25,429 nt of DNA from JAMCTM01 sp023473545 (GTDB taxonomy: Bacteria > Patescibacteriota > Microgenomatia > Levybacterales > UBA12049): assembly GCA_023473545.1 (NCBI GenBank), contig JAMCXO010000005.1:1-25429 (forward strand), written 5' to 3'. How positions within the stretch are numbered: position 1 is the stretch's first letter; every line of letters begins with the position of its first letter. Both the position numbers and the translations under genes were made by a program. The notes under the pieces were generated by a model. It ran no database searches. It was not told the DNA's origin and was given only the letters and a program-made list of their open reading frames with translations. Of the stretch, positions 13,805 to 21,563 are shown piece after piece.

Positions 13805-15172
13805 ATGACTAAAGGGATTCCACAGGAAGTTTTAGCTGTTTATAAAAAATTACAAGATGAAGGGTTTGATGTTTATTTTGTGGGCGGATGCGTGCGCGAT
13901 CTTTTGCTCAGGCGAAAAATCAAGGACTGGGATTTTGCCACCAACGCAGAACCCGAAGAAATCCTAAAAATCTTTCCGGAAAGCTTTTACGATAATATCT
14001 TCGGCACAGTCGGGATGCCAATTGAGGCTGGCAGTGAAAAAAGGATGATTGAAATCACCACTTTCAGAAGCGAGACAGGTTATAGCGACAGACGCCGTCC
14101 CGATGTAATCAAATGGGGGGAAACAATTGAAGAGGATTTGGGAAGGCGCGATTTTACCATCAATGCCATCGCCATGAACTTAGCAACAGGCAACTCGGAA
14201 CCAGCAACTAACATCATTGATCCTTATAATGGTCAAAAAGACCTTGGGCAAAAACTGATCCGCGCGGTAGGCGATCCCGCCCAAAGGTTTAAAGAAGACG
14301 CCCTAAGATTTTTAAGGGCTATCAGAATCGCCACTGAGCTTGGTTTTACAATTGAAGAAAACACCCTAAGGGAAATGCGAAAAGACGCTCCCCTCCTTTC
14401 CCATGTCTCCTCCGAACGGATAAAAGAAGAGTTTTTACGGATTCTGGCAAGCCCTTATCCTTATGAAGGAATCCTGCTTTTAAAAAACGTTGGGCTTTTA
14501 GAAATTATCGTCCCTGAACTTCTTGAGGGAGCCGGCGTCTCGCAGGTTAGACCAGGCCGGCACCACAAAACCGATGTCTTTAACCATAATCTTTTATCCC
14601 TAAAGTTTTGTCCCTCAAAAAATCCCATTGTCCGCTTTGCCGCTTTAATACATGACATAGGCAAACCACGGGCAGCGGCAAAAGACGAACAGGGCTTAAT
14701 AATATTTCATAACCACGAAATTGTCGGCGCGAGAATGGCTGAGGAAATATGCAAAAGGCTTAGATTTTCAAACAAGGACAGGGACAAAATTATTAATCTT
14801 ATTCGCTGGCACATGTTCACGGTTGATGAAAAAGCCACCGATAGCGCGGTAAGAAGATTTATAAGAAGGGTGGGGACGGAAAACATAAAGGATATGCTTG
14901 ACCTGCGGATAGCTGACCGATTAGGCAGCGGGGCAAAATTCGACAGCTGGCGCTTTGCCCTTTTTAGGAAACGTGTTGAAAAACAACTCGAACCTGCTCC
15001 TTTTTCGATAAACGACTTGGCAGTAGACGGCCATGATATAATGCGGGAGTCGGGAATTAGGCCGGGGCCAAGGGTAGGCAAAATTTTAAAACTTTTATTT
15101 GAGGAGGTTGACGAAGATTTGAACAAAAACAACCGGGAGTATTTATTAAAACGAATTAAAGCCCTTGCCTAA
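13805..15172 (+). CDS. CCA-adding tRNA nucleotidyltransferase / poly(A) polymerase family, with HD domain
   Basis: A 455-residue class II nucleotidyltransferase that adds CCA to tRNA 3' ends or adenines to RNA. The head domain shows VYFVGGCVRDLLL (24-35), catalytic DWD (41-43), DVIKWGETIEEDLGRRDFT with RRDFTINA (114-121), and the RNA-binding neck with FKEDALRFLRAIRIATELGF. A C-terminal HD domain (ALIHDIGKP, HD 283-284) may give phosphohydrolase activity. The pair of domains is common in bacterial CCA enzymes. Residues LATGNSEPATNI come from a 7-bp-periodic stretch (14182-14209) in a loop before IIDPYNGQKDL. The gene is divergent from recJ and metK follows after nine bases, so both are probably cotranscribed. 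The choice between cca and pcnB cannot be made by eye. Confidence 0.93.
   Translation: MTKGIPQEVLAVYKKLQDEGFDVYFVGGCVRDLLLRRKIKDWDFATNAEPEEILKIFPESFYDNIFGTVGMPIEAGSEKRMIEITTFRSETGYSDRRRPDVIKWGETIEEDLGRRDFTINAIAMNLATGNSEPATNIIDPYNGQKDLGQKLIRAVGDPAQRFKEDALRFLRAIRIATELGFTIEENTLREMRKDAPLLSHVSSERIKEEFLRILASPYPYEGILLLKNVGLLEIIVPELLEGAGVSQVRPGRHHKTDVFNHNLLSLKFCPSKNPIVRFAALIHDIGKPRAAAKDEQGLIIFHNHEIVGARMAEEICKRLRFSNKDRDKIINLIRWHMFTVDEKATDSAVRRFIRRVGTENIKDMLDLRIADRLGSGAKFDSWRFALFRKRVEKQLEPAPFSINDLAVDGHDIMRESGIRPGPRVGKILKLLFEEVDEDLNKNNREYLLKRIKALA
14182..14209. repeat. Heptamer-phased stretch in the CCA-type gene
   Basis: Four 7-bp units AGCAACA, GGCAACT, CGGAACC, AGCAACT (14182-14209), related by a GCAAC core. 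They encode the loop ATGNSEPATN between two conserved blocks. Less regular than the recJ arrays. Confidence 0.65.
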
Positions 15173-15181
15173 AGAAATTAT

Positions 15182-16375
15182 ATGAGAAGATTTTTTACCT
15201 CGGAATCGGTAACAGAGGGGCATCCTGATAAGATGTGCGATCAGATTGCTGATGCTATTCTTGATGAAATCATAGCCAATGACCCAAAGGCACGGGTTGC
15301 CGTCGAGGCCCTTACAACAAATGGAGTTATCCTGATAGCAGGCGAAATAACCACCGATGCCTACGTTGAAATACCGGAAATTGTCGGGAGGGTTATTAAA
15401 GATATCGGATATGTTGACGCAAAATATGGGTTTCATTACGAAACCAGCGGCGTACTTGTTGCCATACATACCCAATCATCCGACATCGCAAGGGGCGTTG
15501 ACAACTATAAAGAAACAAAGAAAGGAAAGATCTTCAAAGAGGATTTGGAAAATCTCGGCGCCGGTGACCAAGGACTTATGTTTGGCTTTGCCTGCGACGA
15601 AACGCCGGAGCTGATGCCTCTTCCAATAGTCCTTGCGCATAGTCTTTGTCTGCGGCTTGCCCATGTTCGGAAGAAAAAGATAATAGGCGGACTTCGCCCG
15701 GATGGGAAATCGCAAGTTACGGTTGAATACAGAAACGGCGCGCCTTACAGAATAGAGAGTGTTCTTATTGCCGCCCAGCACGACGAGGACGTAAGAGCTG
15801 AAAAACTAAGAAAGGATATCATAAACAAAGTTATCCTCCCTTCCCTGCCAAAAGGGCTGGCGGATAATAAAACCAAATATTTTGTCAACACAACCGGAAG
15901 ATTTGTCATCGGGGGACCGCAGGCGGATACAGGATTAACAGGACGGAAAAATATTGTTGATACCTATGGCGGGTATGCCAGACATGGAGGCGGAAGCCTA
16001 TCCGGAAAAGATCCGACCAAGGTTGACCGTTCCGCTCAATACATGGCCCGCTACGTTGCCAAAAATATTGTTGCCTCGGGTCTGTCCCGCAAATGCGAGG
16101 TGCAGATTTCTTACGCCATAGGCAAACCCGAACCAATGTCCGTTTTTGTAGACACCTTCGGAACAGGGAAAATAGCCGATGAAAAAATAGGCAGTATTAT
16201 TACAAAGGTATTTGATCTAAGGCCGGGCATGATTATTAAAAATTTAAACCTAAGACGGCCCATTTATAGACAAGTGGCGGCCTATGGCCATTTTGGCAGG
16301 CCAGACCTTGACCTCCCTTGGGAAAAAATAAATAAAATAAGAGAGATACAAAAATTTGACTTAAAGAAAATTTAA
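15182..16375 (+). CDS. metK: S-adenosylmethionine synthetase
   Basis: Makes S-adenosylmethionine from ATP and methionine in the cytoplasm. The 397-residue protein has the standard length and motifs: SVTEGHPDKMCDQIADA near the N-terminus (GHPDK 14-18), the hexapeptide-type GAGDQGLMFGFA, the KSQVTVEY strand, and GGGSLSGKDPTKVDRS, where phosphate and metal ligands lie. The C-terminal stretch DLPWEK is also typical. Only nine bases separate its ATG from the stop of the CCA-type gene, and no Shine-Dalgarno is evident, so it is probably read from the promoter before 13805. The strong promoter of the next operon begins inside its last codons (16356). Confidence 0.98.
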   Translation: MRRFFTSESVTEGHPDKMCDQIADAILDEIIANDPKARVAVEALTTNGVILIAGEITTDAYVEIPEIVGRVIKDIGYVDAKYGFHYETSGVLVAIHTQSSDIARGVDNYKETKKGKIFKEDLENLGAGDQGLMFGFACDETPELMPLPIVLAHSLCLRLAHVRKKKIIGGLRPDGKSQVTVEYRNGAPYRIESVLIAAQHDEDVRAEKLRKDIINKVILPSLPKGLADNKTKYFVNTTGRFVIGGPQADTGLTGRKNIVDTYGGYARHGGGSLSGKDPTKVDRSAQYMARYVAKNIVASGLSRKCEVQISYAIGKPEPMSVFVDTFGTGKIADEKIGSIITKVFDLRPGMIIKNLNLRRPIYRQVAAYGHFGRPDLDLPWEKINKIREIQKFDLKKI

Positions 16376-16383
16376 CGTATAAT
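16356..16383 (+). promoter_or_regulatory. Strong sigma70-type promoter of the ABC transporter operon
   Basis: TTGACT (16356-16361), 16-bp spacer, TATAAT (16378-16383). The -35 lies inside metK. This is among the best promoter matches in the window. Transcription would start near 16390, leaving an untranslated leader of about 115 nt, unlike the other units here. Confidence 0.75.
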
Positions 16384-16389
16384 AAGATT

Positions 16390-16505
16390 ATTAAGTAGCC
16401 AATCTCTCGGTTTACTCGGGAGATTTATTAAGAAATACCATAGCCGTATGAACTTATCTTCTGTATTTCCTCGATAAACCCGGATTTGCTCCTGAAGGTA
16501 TTTCT
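16390..16505 (+). promoter_or_regulatory. Structured mRNA leader with competing pairings upstream of the ABC operon
   Basis: Stem 1: AATCTCTCG (16401-16409) pairs with CGGGAGATT (16417-16425), loop GTTTACT. AGAAATACC (16431-16439) is exactly complementary to GGTATTTCT (16497-16505), which abuts ATG 16506 and contains part of the GAAGG Shine-Dalgarno. The same segment can instead pair over seven bases with GTATTTC (16463-16469). GGTTTA in the stem-1 loop region is also complementary to TAAACC (16475-16480). These exclusive pairings suggest a switch controlling translation start. No known riboswitch class is recognised. Confidence 0.5.
16448..16477 (+). CDS. Possible leader peptide (9 codons)
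   Basis: ATG at 16448 opens a nine-codon frame, MNLSSVFPR, ended by TAA at 16475-16477, inside the leader of the ABC operon. It overlaps one of the alternative pairing segments (16463-16469), so ribosomes on it would change leader folding. No clear Shine-Dalgarno precedes it, and a frame this short can occur by chance. Confidence 0.25.
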   Translation: MNLSSVFPR

Positions 16506-17429
16506 ATGGATAAAGTCTTAGAGGTTAAAAATCTGGCAAAATCGTTTCCTTCCAAAAAAGGAAACTTTAACGCGGTTAAAAACATTTCCTTTTCTATTAA
16601 GGATGGGGAAATACTGGGTCTTCTTGGTCCAAACGGAGCGGGAAAAACAACCACAATCCAAATGCTTCTGGGCGCTACCACACCAACCGAAGGAAAGATT
16701 CTCTACTTCGGCAAAGAATTCAAAAAACATAGAGAACAAATATTAAAATCCATAAATTTCTCATCCACCTATATAAGCCTGCCCTGGTGGTTCAGGGTGG
16801 AAGAAATTCTGGAATTGTTTGCCAGACTCTACGAAATCCCAAACCGCAAAAAGCGCATCGAAAAACTTTTGGCCGAGTTTGAAATAGAACACCTAAAGCA
16901 CAAGGAATTTAATATGCTCTCGGCAGGGGAAAGAACAAGACTTTTGCTAACCAAGGCCTTTCTGAACTATCCAAGGCTTATTCTGCTGGATGAACCAACC
17001 GCCTCTTTGGATCCCGATGTTGCGGTAAAAATCCGGCAATTTCTCAAAAAGGAAAAGGAGGAATATAACGTTTCCATGCTTTTCACTTCCCATAATATGG
17101 ATGAGGTCGAGGAGATGTGCGACAGGGTAATTGTTTTATCCCACGGCAAAATCATTGCGCAGGACACGCCCTTGAACCTAATAAAAAGCATTGCCGAAAG
17201 CCAGTTGGAACTTTTCATAAAAAGGGATAAGGAAAAAGCCGTCAGACTTTTCCAAAAACTGGAAATGCCTTTTACGGGAAACGGGAATATATTTAATCTT
17301 GTGATAGATGAAAAAAATATCGCCGAATTTTTAACCCTCCTGGCCAAAGAAAAGATAGGGTACGAAGATATTACTATTAAAAAACCCGACCTCGAGGATT
17401 ACTTTTTACAGATAATTGAAAATAAATAA
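16506..17429 (+). CDS. ABC transporter ATP-binding protein (ABC-2 type exporter)
   Basis: The 307-residue ATPase powers the membrane protein encoded next to it. Walker A is GPNGAGKTT (41-49), the ABC signature LSAGE (138-142), Walker B LILLDEP (158-164), the D-loop SLD, and the H-loop TSHN (about 194-197). A C-terminal extension of about 80 residues (after 225) is typical of drug or polysaccharide exporter ATPases. The Q-loop region reads INFSSTYISLP, without the expected glutamine, although other catalytic motifs are intact. The start ATG has the Shine-Dalgarno GAAGG at 16494-16498, seven bases before it, one of few in the window. The permease starts one base after its stop. The substrate is unknown; lipid, glycan and drug export are all possible. 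Confidence 0.93.
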   Translation: MDKVLEVKNLAKSFPSKKGNFNAVKNISFSIKDGEILGLLGPNGAGKTTTIQMLLGATTPTEGKILYFGKEFKKHREQILKSINFSSTYISLPWWFRVEEILELFARLYEIPNRKKRIEKLLAEFEIEHLKHKEFNMLSAGERTRLLLTKAFLNYPRLILLDEPTASLDPDVAVKIRQFLKKEKEEYNVSMLFTSHNMDEVEEMCDRVIVLSHGKIIAQDTPLNLIKSIAESQLELFIKRDKEKAVRLFQKLEMPFTGNGNIFNLVIDEKNIAEFLTLLAKEKIGYEDITIKKPDLEDYFLQIIENK

Positions 17430-17430
17430 T

Positions 17431-18219
17431 ATGCTTAATTTCAATAGAATACTGGCCATTATCTACCGCTACCGACTAAACATGCAGCACAGTTTTGACA
17501 GACTGACGGACATGTTTTATTGGCCTGCCATGGATTTATTCGTATGGGGGTTAACAGGGTATTATTTTGCCGGGCTTTCCAAAAATAGTCACAACGCGAT
17601 CATTATCCTTTTAACAGGAATTATCTATTGGCTGGTTGTTTGGAGGGCTCAATATGAAATAACCGTTAATCTTCTTTCGGAGATGTGGGATCAAAACCTA
17701 GTAAATATCTTTGCTTCGCCTTTAACCGTTGGTGAGTGGATTTCGGCTGTTGTGATATTTGGACTTCTTAAAATGCTTCTAAGCCTGGCTTTTTCCGGCC
17801 TTCTGGCTTTACTGCTATATCATTACCCTCTTTTTATATATGGATTTTATACGATACCGATTATCCTAAGCCTTATTTTAACCGGGTGGGCACTGGGATT
17901 CACTGTTGCCGGATTTATTATCCGTTTTGGACAAAAAATTCAGACAATCGCCTGGATGGGCGCTTTCGTAATCGCGCCGTTTTCCGCTCTCTACTATCCG
18001 GTGGCAATACTTCCCTCCTGGGCGCAAAAAATAAGCGTATTTGTTCCAACAAGCTACATGTTCGAAACAATGAGGGGAATCCTCTTAACAGGCAACGTAT
18101 CATTGGCTAAGTTTGCCATAAGTTTTGGGTTAAACATTATCTATTTGACATTAGCGGTCGTATTTTTTATAGTTATGTTTAATAAAAGCAAAACTTCCGG
18201 GCTTAGTAAGCTAATTTAA
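17431..18219 (+). CDS. ABC-2 type transporter permease
   Basis: A 262-residue integral membrane protein with about six hydrophobic segments, partner of the preceding ATPase. An amphipathic N-terminal stretch (NRILAIIYRYRLNM) precedes the first membrane segment, and a short re-entrant-like segment APFSALYYPVAILPSWAQ (about 187-204) is characteristic of the ABC-2 family. ATG 17431 is chosen because it lies one base after the ATPase stop; an in-frame TTG at 17416 would overlap the upstream gene. No Shine-Dalgarno is visible, so translation probably depends on coupling. One ATPase and one permease would form a 2+2 exporter. The substrate is not predictable. Confidence 0.9.
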   Translation: MLNFNRILAIIYRYRLNMQHSFDRLTDMFYWPAMDLFVWGLTGYYFAGLSKNSHNAIIILLTGIIYWLVVWRAQYEITVNLLSEMWDQNLVNIFASPLTVGEWISAVVIFGLLKMLLSLAFSGLLALLLYHYPLFIYGFYTIPIILSLILTGWALGFTVAGFIIRFGQKIQTIAWMGAFVIAPFSALYYPVAILPSWAQKISVFVPTSYMFETMRGILLTGNVSLAKFAISFGLNIIYLTLAVVFFIVMFNKSKTSGLSKLI

Positions 18220-18221
18220 AT

Positions 18222-18677
18222 ATGCCGCTAAAGCAAAAATTACAGGAAAACCTAAGGCAGTCAATACTGGCCAGAAAAACACTTGAAACATCCGTTCTTC
18301 GCATGTTAATCTCCGCGATCCGCTACTTTGAGATTCAAAAGGGCGGCGCCGGTTATGAAGCAAGTGATGCTGACATATTATCAGTTATACAAAAAGAGGT
18401 TAAACAAAGAAAGGATTCAATCGGGCAGTTTCAAAAAGGCAGCCGTTGGGATTTGGCGAAGAAAGAAGCCGAAGAGCTTGAAATTTTAAAAACCTATCTC
18501 CCGGAACAAATAAATGAGGAAGAAATTAAGAAATTAGTCGTTGAGACAATCAGCGAAACGAAGGCAAAAGGACTACGGGATATGGGAAAAGTAATGGCTA
18601 TTGTTATGGCAAAAATTAAAGGAAAATCCGATGGCTCACTGGTTAGTAAAATCGTTAAAGAAAGTCTGCCTCTCTAA
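18222..18677 (+). CDS. GatB/YqeY-domain protein
   Basis: A 151-residue helical protein of the YqeY family, related to the C-terminal tRNA-binding domain of the GatB amidotransferase subunit. Family features seen are LRMLISAIRYFEI (about 26-38), the helical block VIQKEVKQRKDSIGQFQKG, EELEILKTYLPEQ (about 85-97), the late AKGLRDMGKVMAIV with the conserved D-M-GKVM core, and the terminal glycine-containing helix KGKSDGSLVSKIV. Full length for the family. Its ATG lies two bases after the permease stop, so it is the third gene of the ABC operon, though the families have no known functional link. Its biochemical role in bacteria is poorly known. It ends three bases from the convergent secF stop. 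Confidence 0.92.
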   Translation: MPLKQKLQENLRQSILARKTLETSVLRMLISAIRYFEIQKGGAGYEASDADILSVIQKEVKQRKDSIGQFQKGSRWDLAKKEAEELEILKTYLPEQINEEEIKKLVVETISETKAKGLRDMGKVMAIVMAKIKGKSDGSLVSKIVKESLPL

Positions 18678-18680
18678 AAA

Positions 18681-19586
18681 CTAATCCTTGTTCTTCCGAT
18701 CAACGAATTCCTGCCACACAACCAAAAGAGGCGAGGCATTAAAAATTGAAGAATAGGTGCCGCTTACAACCCCTATAATAAGAGCTGTCACAAACCATTT
18801 AGTGCTTTCTCCGCCAAAAAGCAAAAGAGCAAAAAGCACCAAAAGAACAGTTAAGGAGGTGTTTAGGGAACGGTCAAGCGTCTGAAGAATAGAGTCGTTA
18901 ACAATTGCGGAAAAGGGCCTGCCGGCGCCCATTCTTTTTAAATTTTCTCTTATCCTGTCGAATACCACAATCGTATCGTGCACGGAAAATCCGATTACGG
19001 TCAAGATAGCCGTAAAGAAAAGACTGTCCACTTCAACAGCAAAGAAATGTCCCAGAATAGAAAATATACCGGTTACAACCAGAACGTCATGCAAGAGTGC
19101 CGCGATCGCGCAGATACCGAATCTGAAACTGCTGGCAGGTTTAGGAATCTCCCTGAATGCCCAGGCTATATAAACCACGATAAAAACCGAGGCTATAAGA
19201 ACGGCGGTCAGGGCATTTTTAGTAGTTTCGCTCCCTATTATCGGCCCGATAGTTTCGTAATCTTCTTCTTTAAACTTGCCCAGTCTGCTACGCAACGCAT
19301 CCATAAGAAGTGAATTTTGGGAGGTGTCTATAACGCTTGTTCTTATAATCATTTCCTTTACCAGGGGCTCAATGCTTACTGTCTTTAATTTTTGCCCTTC
19401 TATTATATTCTTCGCCTGATCAACCATTTTTTGATTCACGTTTTGGGGAAAAAGAAGGGTTATGCGCGACCCTCCGGCGAAATCTATAGATAAATTAAGT
19501 CCGAAAAATATAAGCGAAAGAAGCCCCGGTATAATGACGGTAAGGGAAATAGCAAAATATAAATATTTTTTTCCGATTATATCCAT
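18681..19586 (-). CDS. secF: Protein translocase subunit SecF
   Basis: SecF works with SecD in the cytoplasmic membrane, using the proton gradient to help SecYEG finish protein export. The 301-residue protein has the SecF N-terminal signature LSIDFAGGSRITL (about 30-42), a short extracytoplasmic domain (about 45-120), and five further membrane segments. The conserved GFSVHDTIVVFDRIRENL (about 198-215) and the RSLNTSLTVLLVLFALLLFGG block are standard for SecF. It lies 13 bases behind secD and is the last gene of the five-gene minus-strand operon that begins at 23217. The convergent YqeY gene ends three bases away, leaving no room for a classical terminator between them. Confidence 0.97.
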   Translation of the reverse strand: MDIIGKKYLYFAISLTVIIPGLLSLIFFGLNLSIDFAGGSRITLLFPQNVNQKMVDQAKNIIEGQKLKTVSIEPLVKEMIIRTSVIDTSQNSLLMDALRSRLGKFKEEDYETIGPIIGSETTKNALTAVLIASVFIVVYIAWAFREIPKPASSFRFGICAIAALLHDVLVVTGIFSILGHFFAVEVDSLFFTAILTVIGFSVHDTIVVFDRIRENLKRMGAGRPFSAIVNDSILQTLDRSLNTSLTVLLVLFALLLFGGESTKWFVTALIIGVVSGTYSSIFNASPLLVVWQEFVDRKNKD

Positions 19587-19599
19587 ATCGCAATCAGCT

Positions 19600-20985
19600 C
19601 TAGTGATCAGACGCTTTATAGGTTAACCTCAAAAATGTTCTCGTGATAACGATTGCCGAAAACATCGAAACCAATACACCGATAGCAAGCGTTAAGGCAA
19701 AACCCCGCACAATACCGGTGCCAAATTTATACAGAATAAAACTGGTGATAATGCTTGAGACATTCGAGTCCCTAATGGATGTCCACGCCCTTGAAAAACC
19801 AAGCTCTATAGCCATGTCTTTTCTTCTGCCTCTTCTAAGTTCTTCTTTTGTCCTCTCAAAAATAAGAATATTTGCGTCAACCGCCATGCCTATAGAAAGG
19901 ATAAATCCGGCAATGCCGGCAAGAGTAAGGGTAACGGGTATGAACTTAAAAATCGCCAACACAAATAATGTATAGATAAGAAGGGCGCAGCTTGCCAAAA
20001 TACCTAGCCTGCCATATATAAAACTCATAAAAATTATGATAGTTAGAATAGCCAAGCCTCCGGCAAAAAGACTTTTTACTAAAGACGAAGCTCCAAGGGT
20101 AGGTCCTATCGCGTGTTCTTTTAGTATAGATAAAGGGACAGGCAGTGCCCCTGCATTAAGCTGAATACTCAAGGCCTTAGCGGTTTCTGTTGTAAAGCCT
20201 CCTGTAATTACGGCATTGCCTCCTGTTATTGTCTGATTAACCACCGGAGCCTCTAAAAGACGGTTGTCCAAAACTATAGCCACCCTTTTATTAACATTTC
20301 TTTTGGTGATCTCGGCGAATTTTTGTGCGCCTTGAGGGGTAAATACCAAAGAAACCTGGGGCTTTCCGGTATTCTGGTCAAATGTAACGCTTGAAGCCTC
20401 CAAATCCTTGCCTGTTAAATTGGTTTTAACCGGATTGGAACCTAATACTTCGCTTAATCCCTGAGGCAAAGCCGAGGAAGACGCGATTCTTGCCGAACCG
20501 GTTGCCCCCTCCTCCCAAAACGATAACTGCGCTGTGCTGCCTATTAAACTTACTGCCTCATTTAAATTGCTTATCCCAGGCAGATCCACTATAATCCTTG
20601 CCTGACCGTTAACCTCTGCTCTTTGCACTGTTGGCTGCGATACCCCAAACAAGTTAATTCTTTTTTCAATAATCGCTTTTGCCCCCGCGAGTGCGTCCTG
20701 CCGGGAGCCGGGGGGAATTTTACTCGTATCTGCCTTAAGGGTTATACTGGTTCCGCCTTCAAGATCCAGTCCCCTCTGATAATAAAAACTCTTCTCAATG
20801 TGTATGCCTGCGATAAAGAAATTAATATTTGGGGGAGATATACTTTTATGTATGGCTATTTTTTTGTTGATAAGGGGAAGGTTAGGGGATTCTAGGGAAA
20901 GATGGAAATTGCTCGGCAGATCTATCAAAAGTGCCGCTATCGAGAATACGATTATAAACCAGAATAAAACCCTTGGATTTTTCAT
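19600..20985 (-). CDS. secD: Protein translocase subunit SecD
   Basis: Partner of SecF in protein export. At 461 residues it has an N-terminal membrane segment (about 5-24), the signature RGLDLEGGTSITL (about 71-83), a periplasmic-type domain (about 95-290) including VDLPGISNLNEA and RLLEAPVVNQTITGG, and a C-terminal block of five or six membrane segments with GMAVDANILIFERTKEEL (about 366-383). The length is in the range for a separate bacterial SecD with a reduced first domain. Its ATG overlaps the stop of the upstream regulator gene (ATGA, 20982-20985), which suggests translational coupling. secF follows directly. SecDF presence shows conventional Sec-dependent export of the anchored wall proteins encoded nearby. 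Confidence 0.97.
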   Translation of the reverse strand: MKNPRVLFWFIIVFSIAALLIDLPSNFHLSLESPNLPLINKKIAIHKSISPPNINFFIAGIHIEKSFYYQRGLDLEGGTSITLKADTSKIPPGSRQDALAGAKAIIEKRINLFGVSQPTVQRAEVNGQARIIVDLPGISNLNEAVSLIGSTAQLSFWEEGATGSARIASSSALPQGLSEVLGSNPVKTNLTGKDLEASSVTFDQNTGKPQVSLVFTPQGAQKFAEITKRNVNKRVAIVLDNRLLEAPVVNQTITGGNAVITGGFTTETAKALSIQLNAGALPVPLSILKEHAIGPTLGASSLVKSLFAGGLAILTIIIFMSFIYGRLGILASCALLIYTLFVLAIFKFIPVTLTLAGIAGFILSIGMAVDANILIFERTKEELRRGRRKDMAIELGFSRAWTSIRDSNVSSIITSFILYKFGTGIVRGFALTLAIGVLVSMFSAIVITRTFLRLTYKASDH

Positions 20986-21557
20986 GAAAGCATATCTTCC
21001 TCATCGCCCAAAAGCATAACCCTGGAGCCCGAAAGAATTCTAAGAATAAAAGGGTCCCGCTTGCTTTTCCTAAAGGCAAATTCTTCGTCCGACATGGCAG
21101 TATAATTTATCTCGGCGGATAAACGCCTCTCTTCATTTCTAACCAGCGCGGCAAGCTCGGGCAAAACAACTGTGCCCACAACCAAGAAATCAACATCGTC
21201 TGGTTCCTTTTTTAGTCTTCTGGCAAATTTCCCTGAAAACATGGCGAATTTTATCTTTCCAAGTTTACCCCTATTCCTTAAAATCTCCGCCCCAAGGCCG
21301 AATGTTTTCACCCCCATGGATAATAAATCAAAATAAAAAGGATAGCTTTTTGAAAGGAAATAATAGACTCTATTGGCCCGGGGTTCCCTTGTTAAAATAC
21401 CTTTCTTTTCAAGAAGCGCAAGTTCTCTTCTAACAGCATTTATCTCCTCCTGCGTTCGCCGGACAAGTTCACGCACGTGATACATTGCCGCTGGGTCTAA
21501 AAGAAAAACACCGAGAAGCCTTACCCTCGATTTTGATGTAATTAAATCGTTAAACAT
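20982..21557 (-). CDS. Winged-helix regulator with nucleotidyltransferase-like C-terminal domain
   Basis: A 191-residue two-part protein. Residues about 5-70 look like a winged helix: LLGVFLLDP, HVRELVRRTQEEINAVRRELALLEKKGIL (about 27-55, recognition helix region), then the wing REPRANRVYYFLSK. Residues about 100-185 resemble a minimal nucleotidyltransferase: MFSGKFARR (107-114, where active enzymes have a GSxxRG-type loop) and DDVDFLVVG (120-128, the paired acidic residues), then AEINYTAMSDEEF. The order SG instead of GS suggests a binding rather than catalytic domain. Such fused proteins occur widely in CPR bacteria and archaea as putative transcription regulators. It sits between DUF3048 and secD, six bases after the former and overlapping the latter. 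The signal and target are unknown. Confidence 0.75.
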   Translation of the reverse strand: MFNDLITSKSRVRLLGVFLLDPAAMYHVRELVRRTQEEINAVRRELALLEKKGILTREPRANRVYYFLSKSYPFYFDLLSMGVKTFGLGAEILRNRGKLGKIKFAMFSGKFARRLKKEPDDVDFLVVGTVVLPELAALVRNEERRLSAEINYTAMSDEEFAFRKSKRDPFILRILSGSRVMLLGDEEDMLS

Positions 21558-21563
21558 AACCCA

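Noticed and set aside
16401..16425. Intrinsic terminator for metK
   Set aside because: The stem is followed by UAUUAAG, not a U-run, and it lies after the strong promoter of the next operon.
17416..17430. Earlier TTG start for the ABC permease
   Set aside because: It overlaps the ATPase gene and adds an unconserved MKINN; ATG 17431 is one base after the upstream stop.
20982..20985. Alternative genetic code (TGA read as Gly)
   Set aside because: TGA ends the regulator gene exactly at the secD ATG overlap, and no conserved protein here needs TGA as sense.
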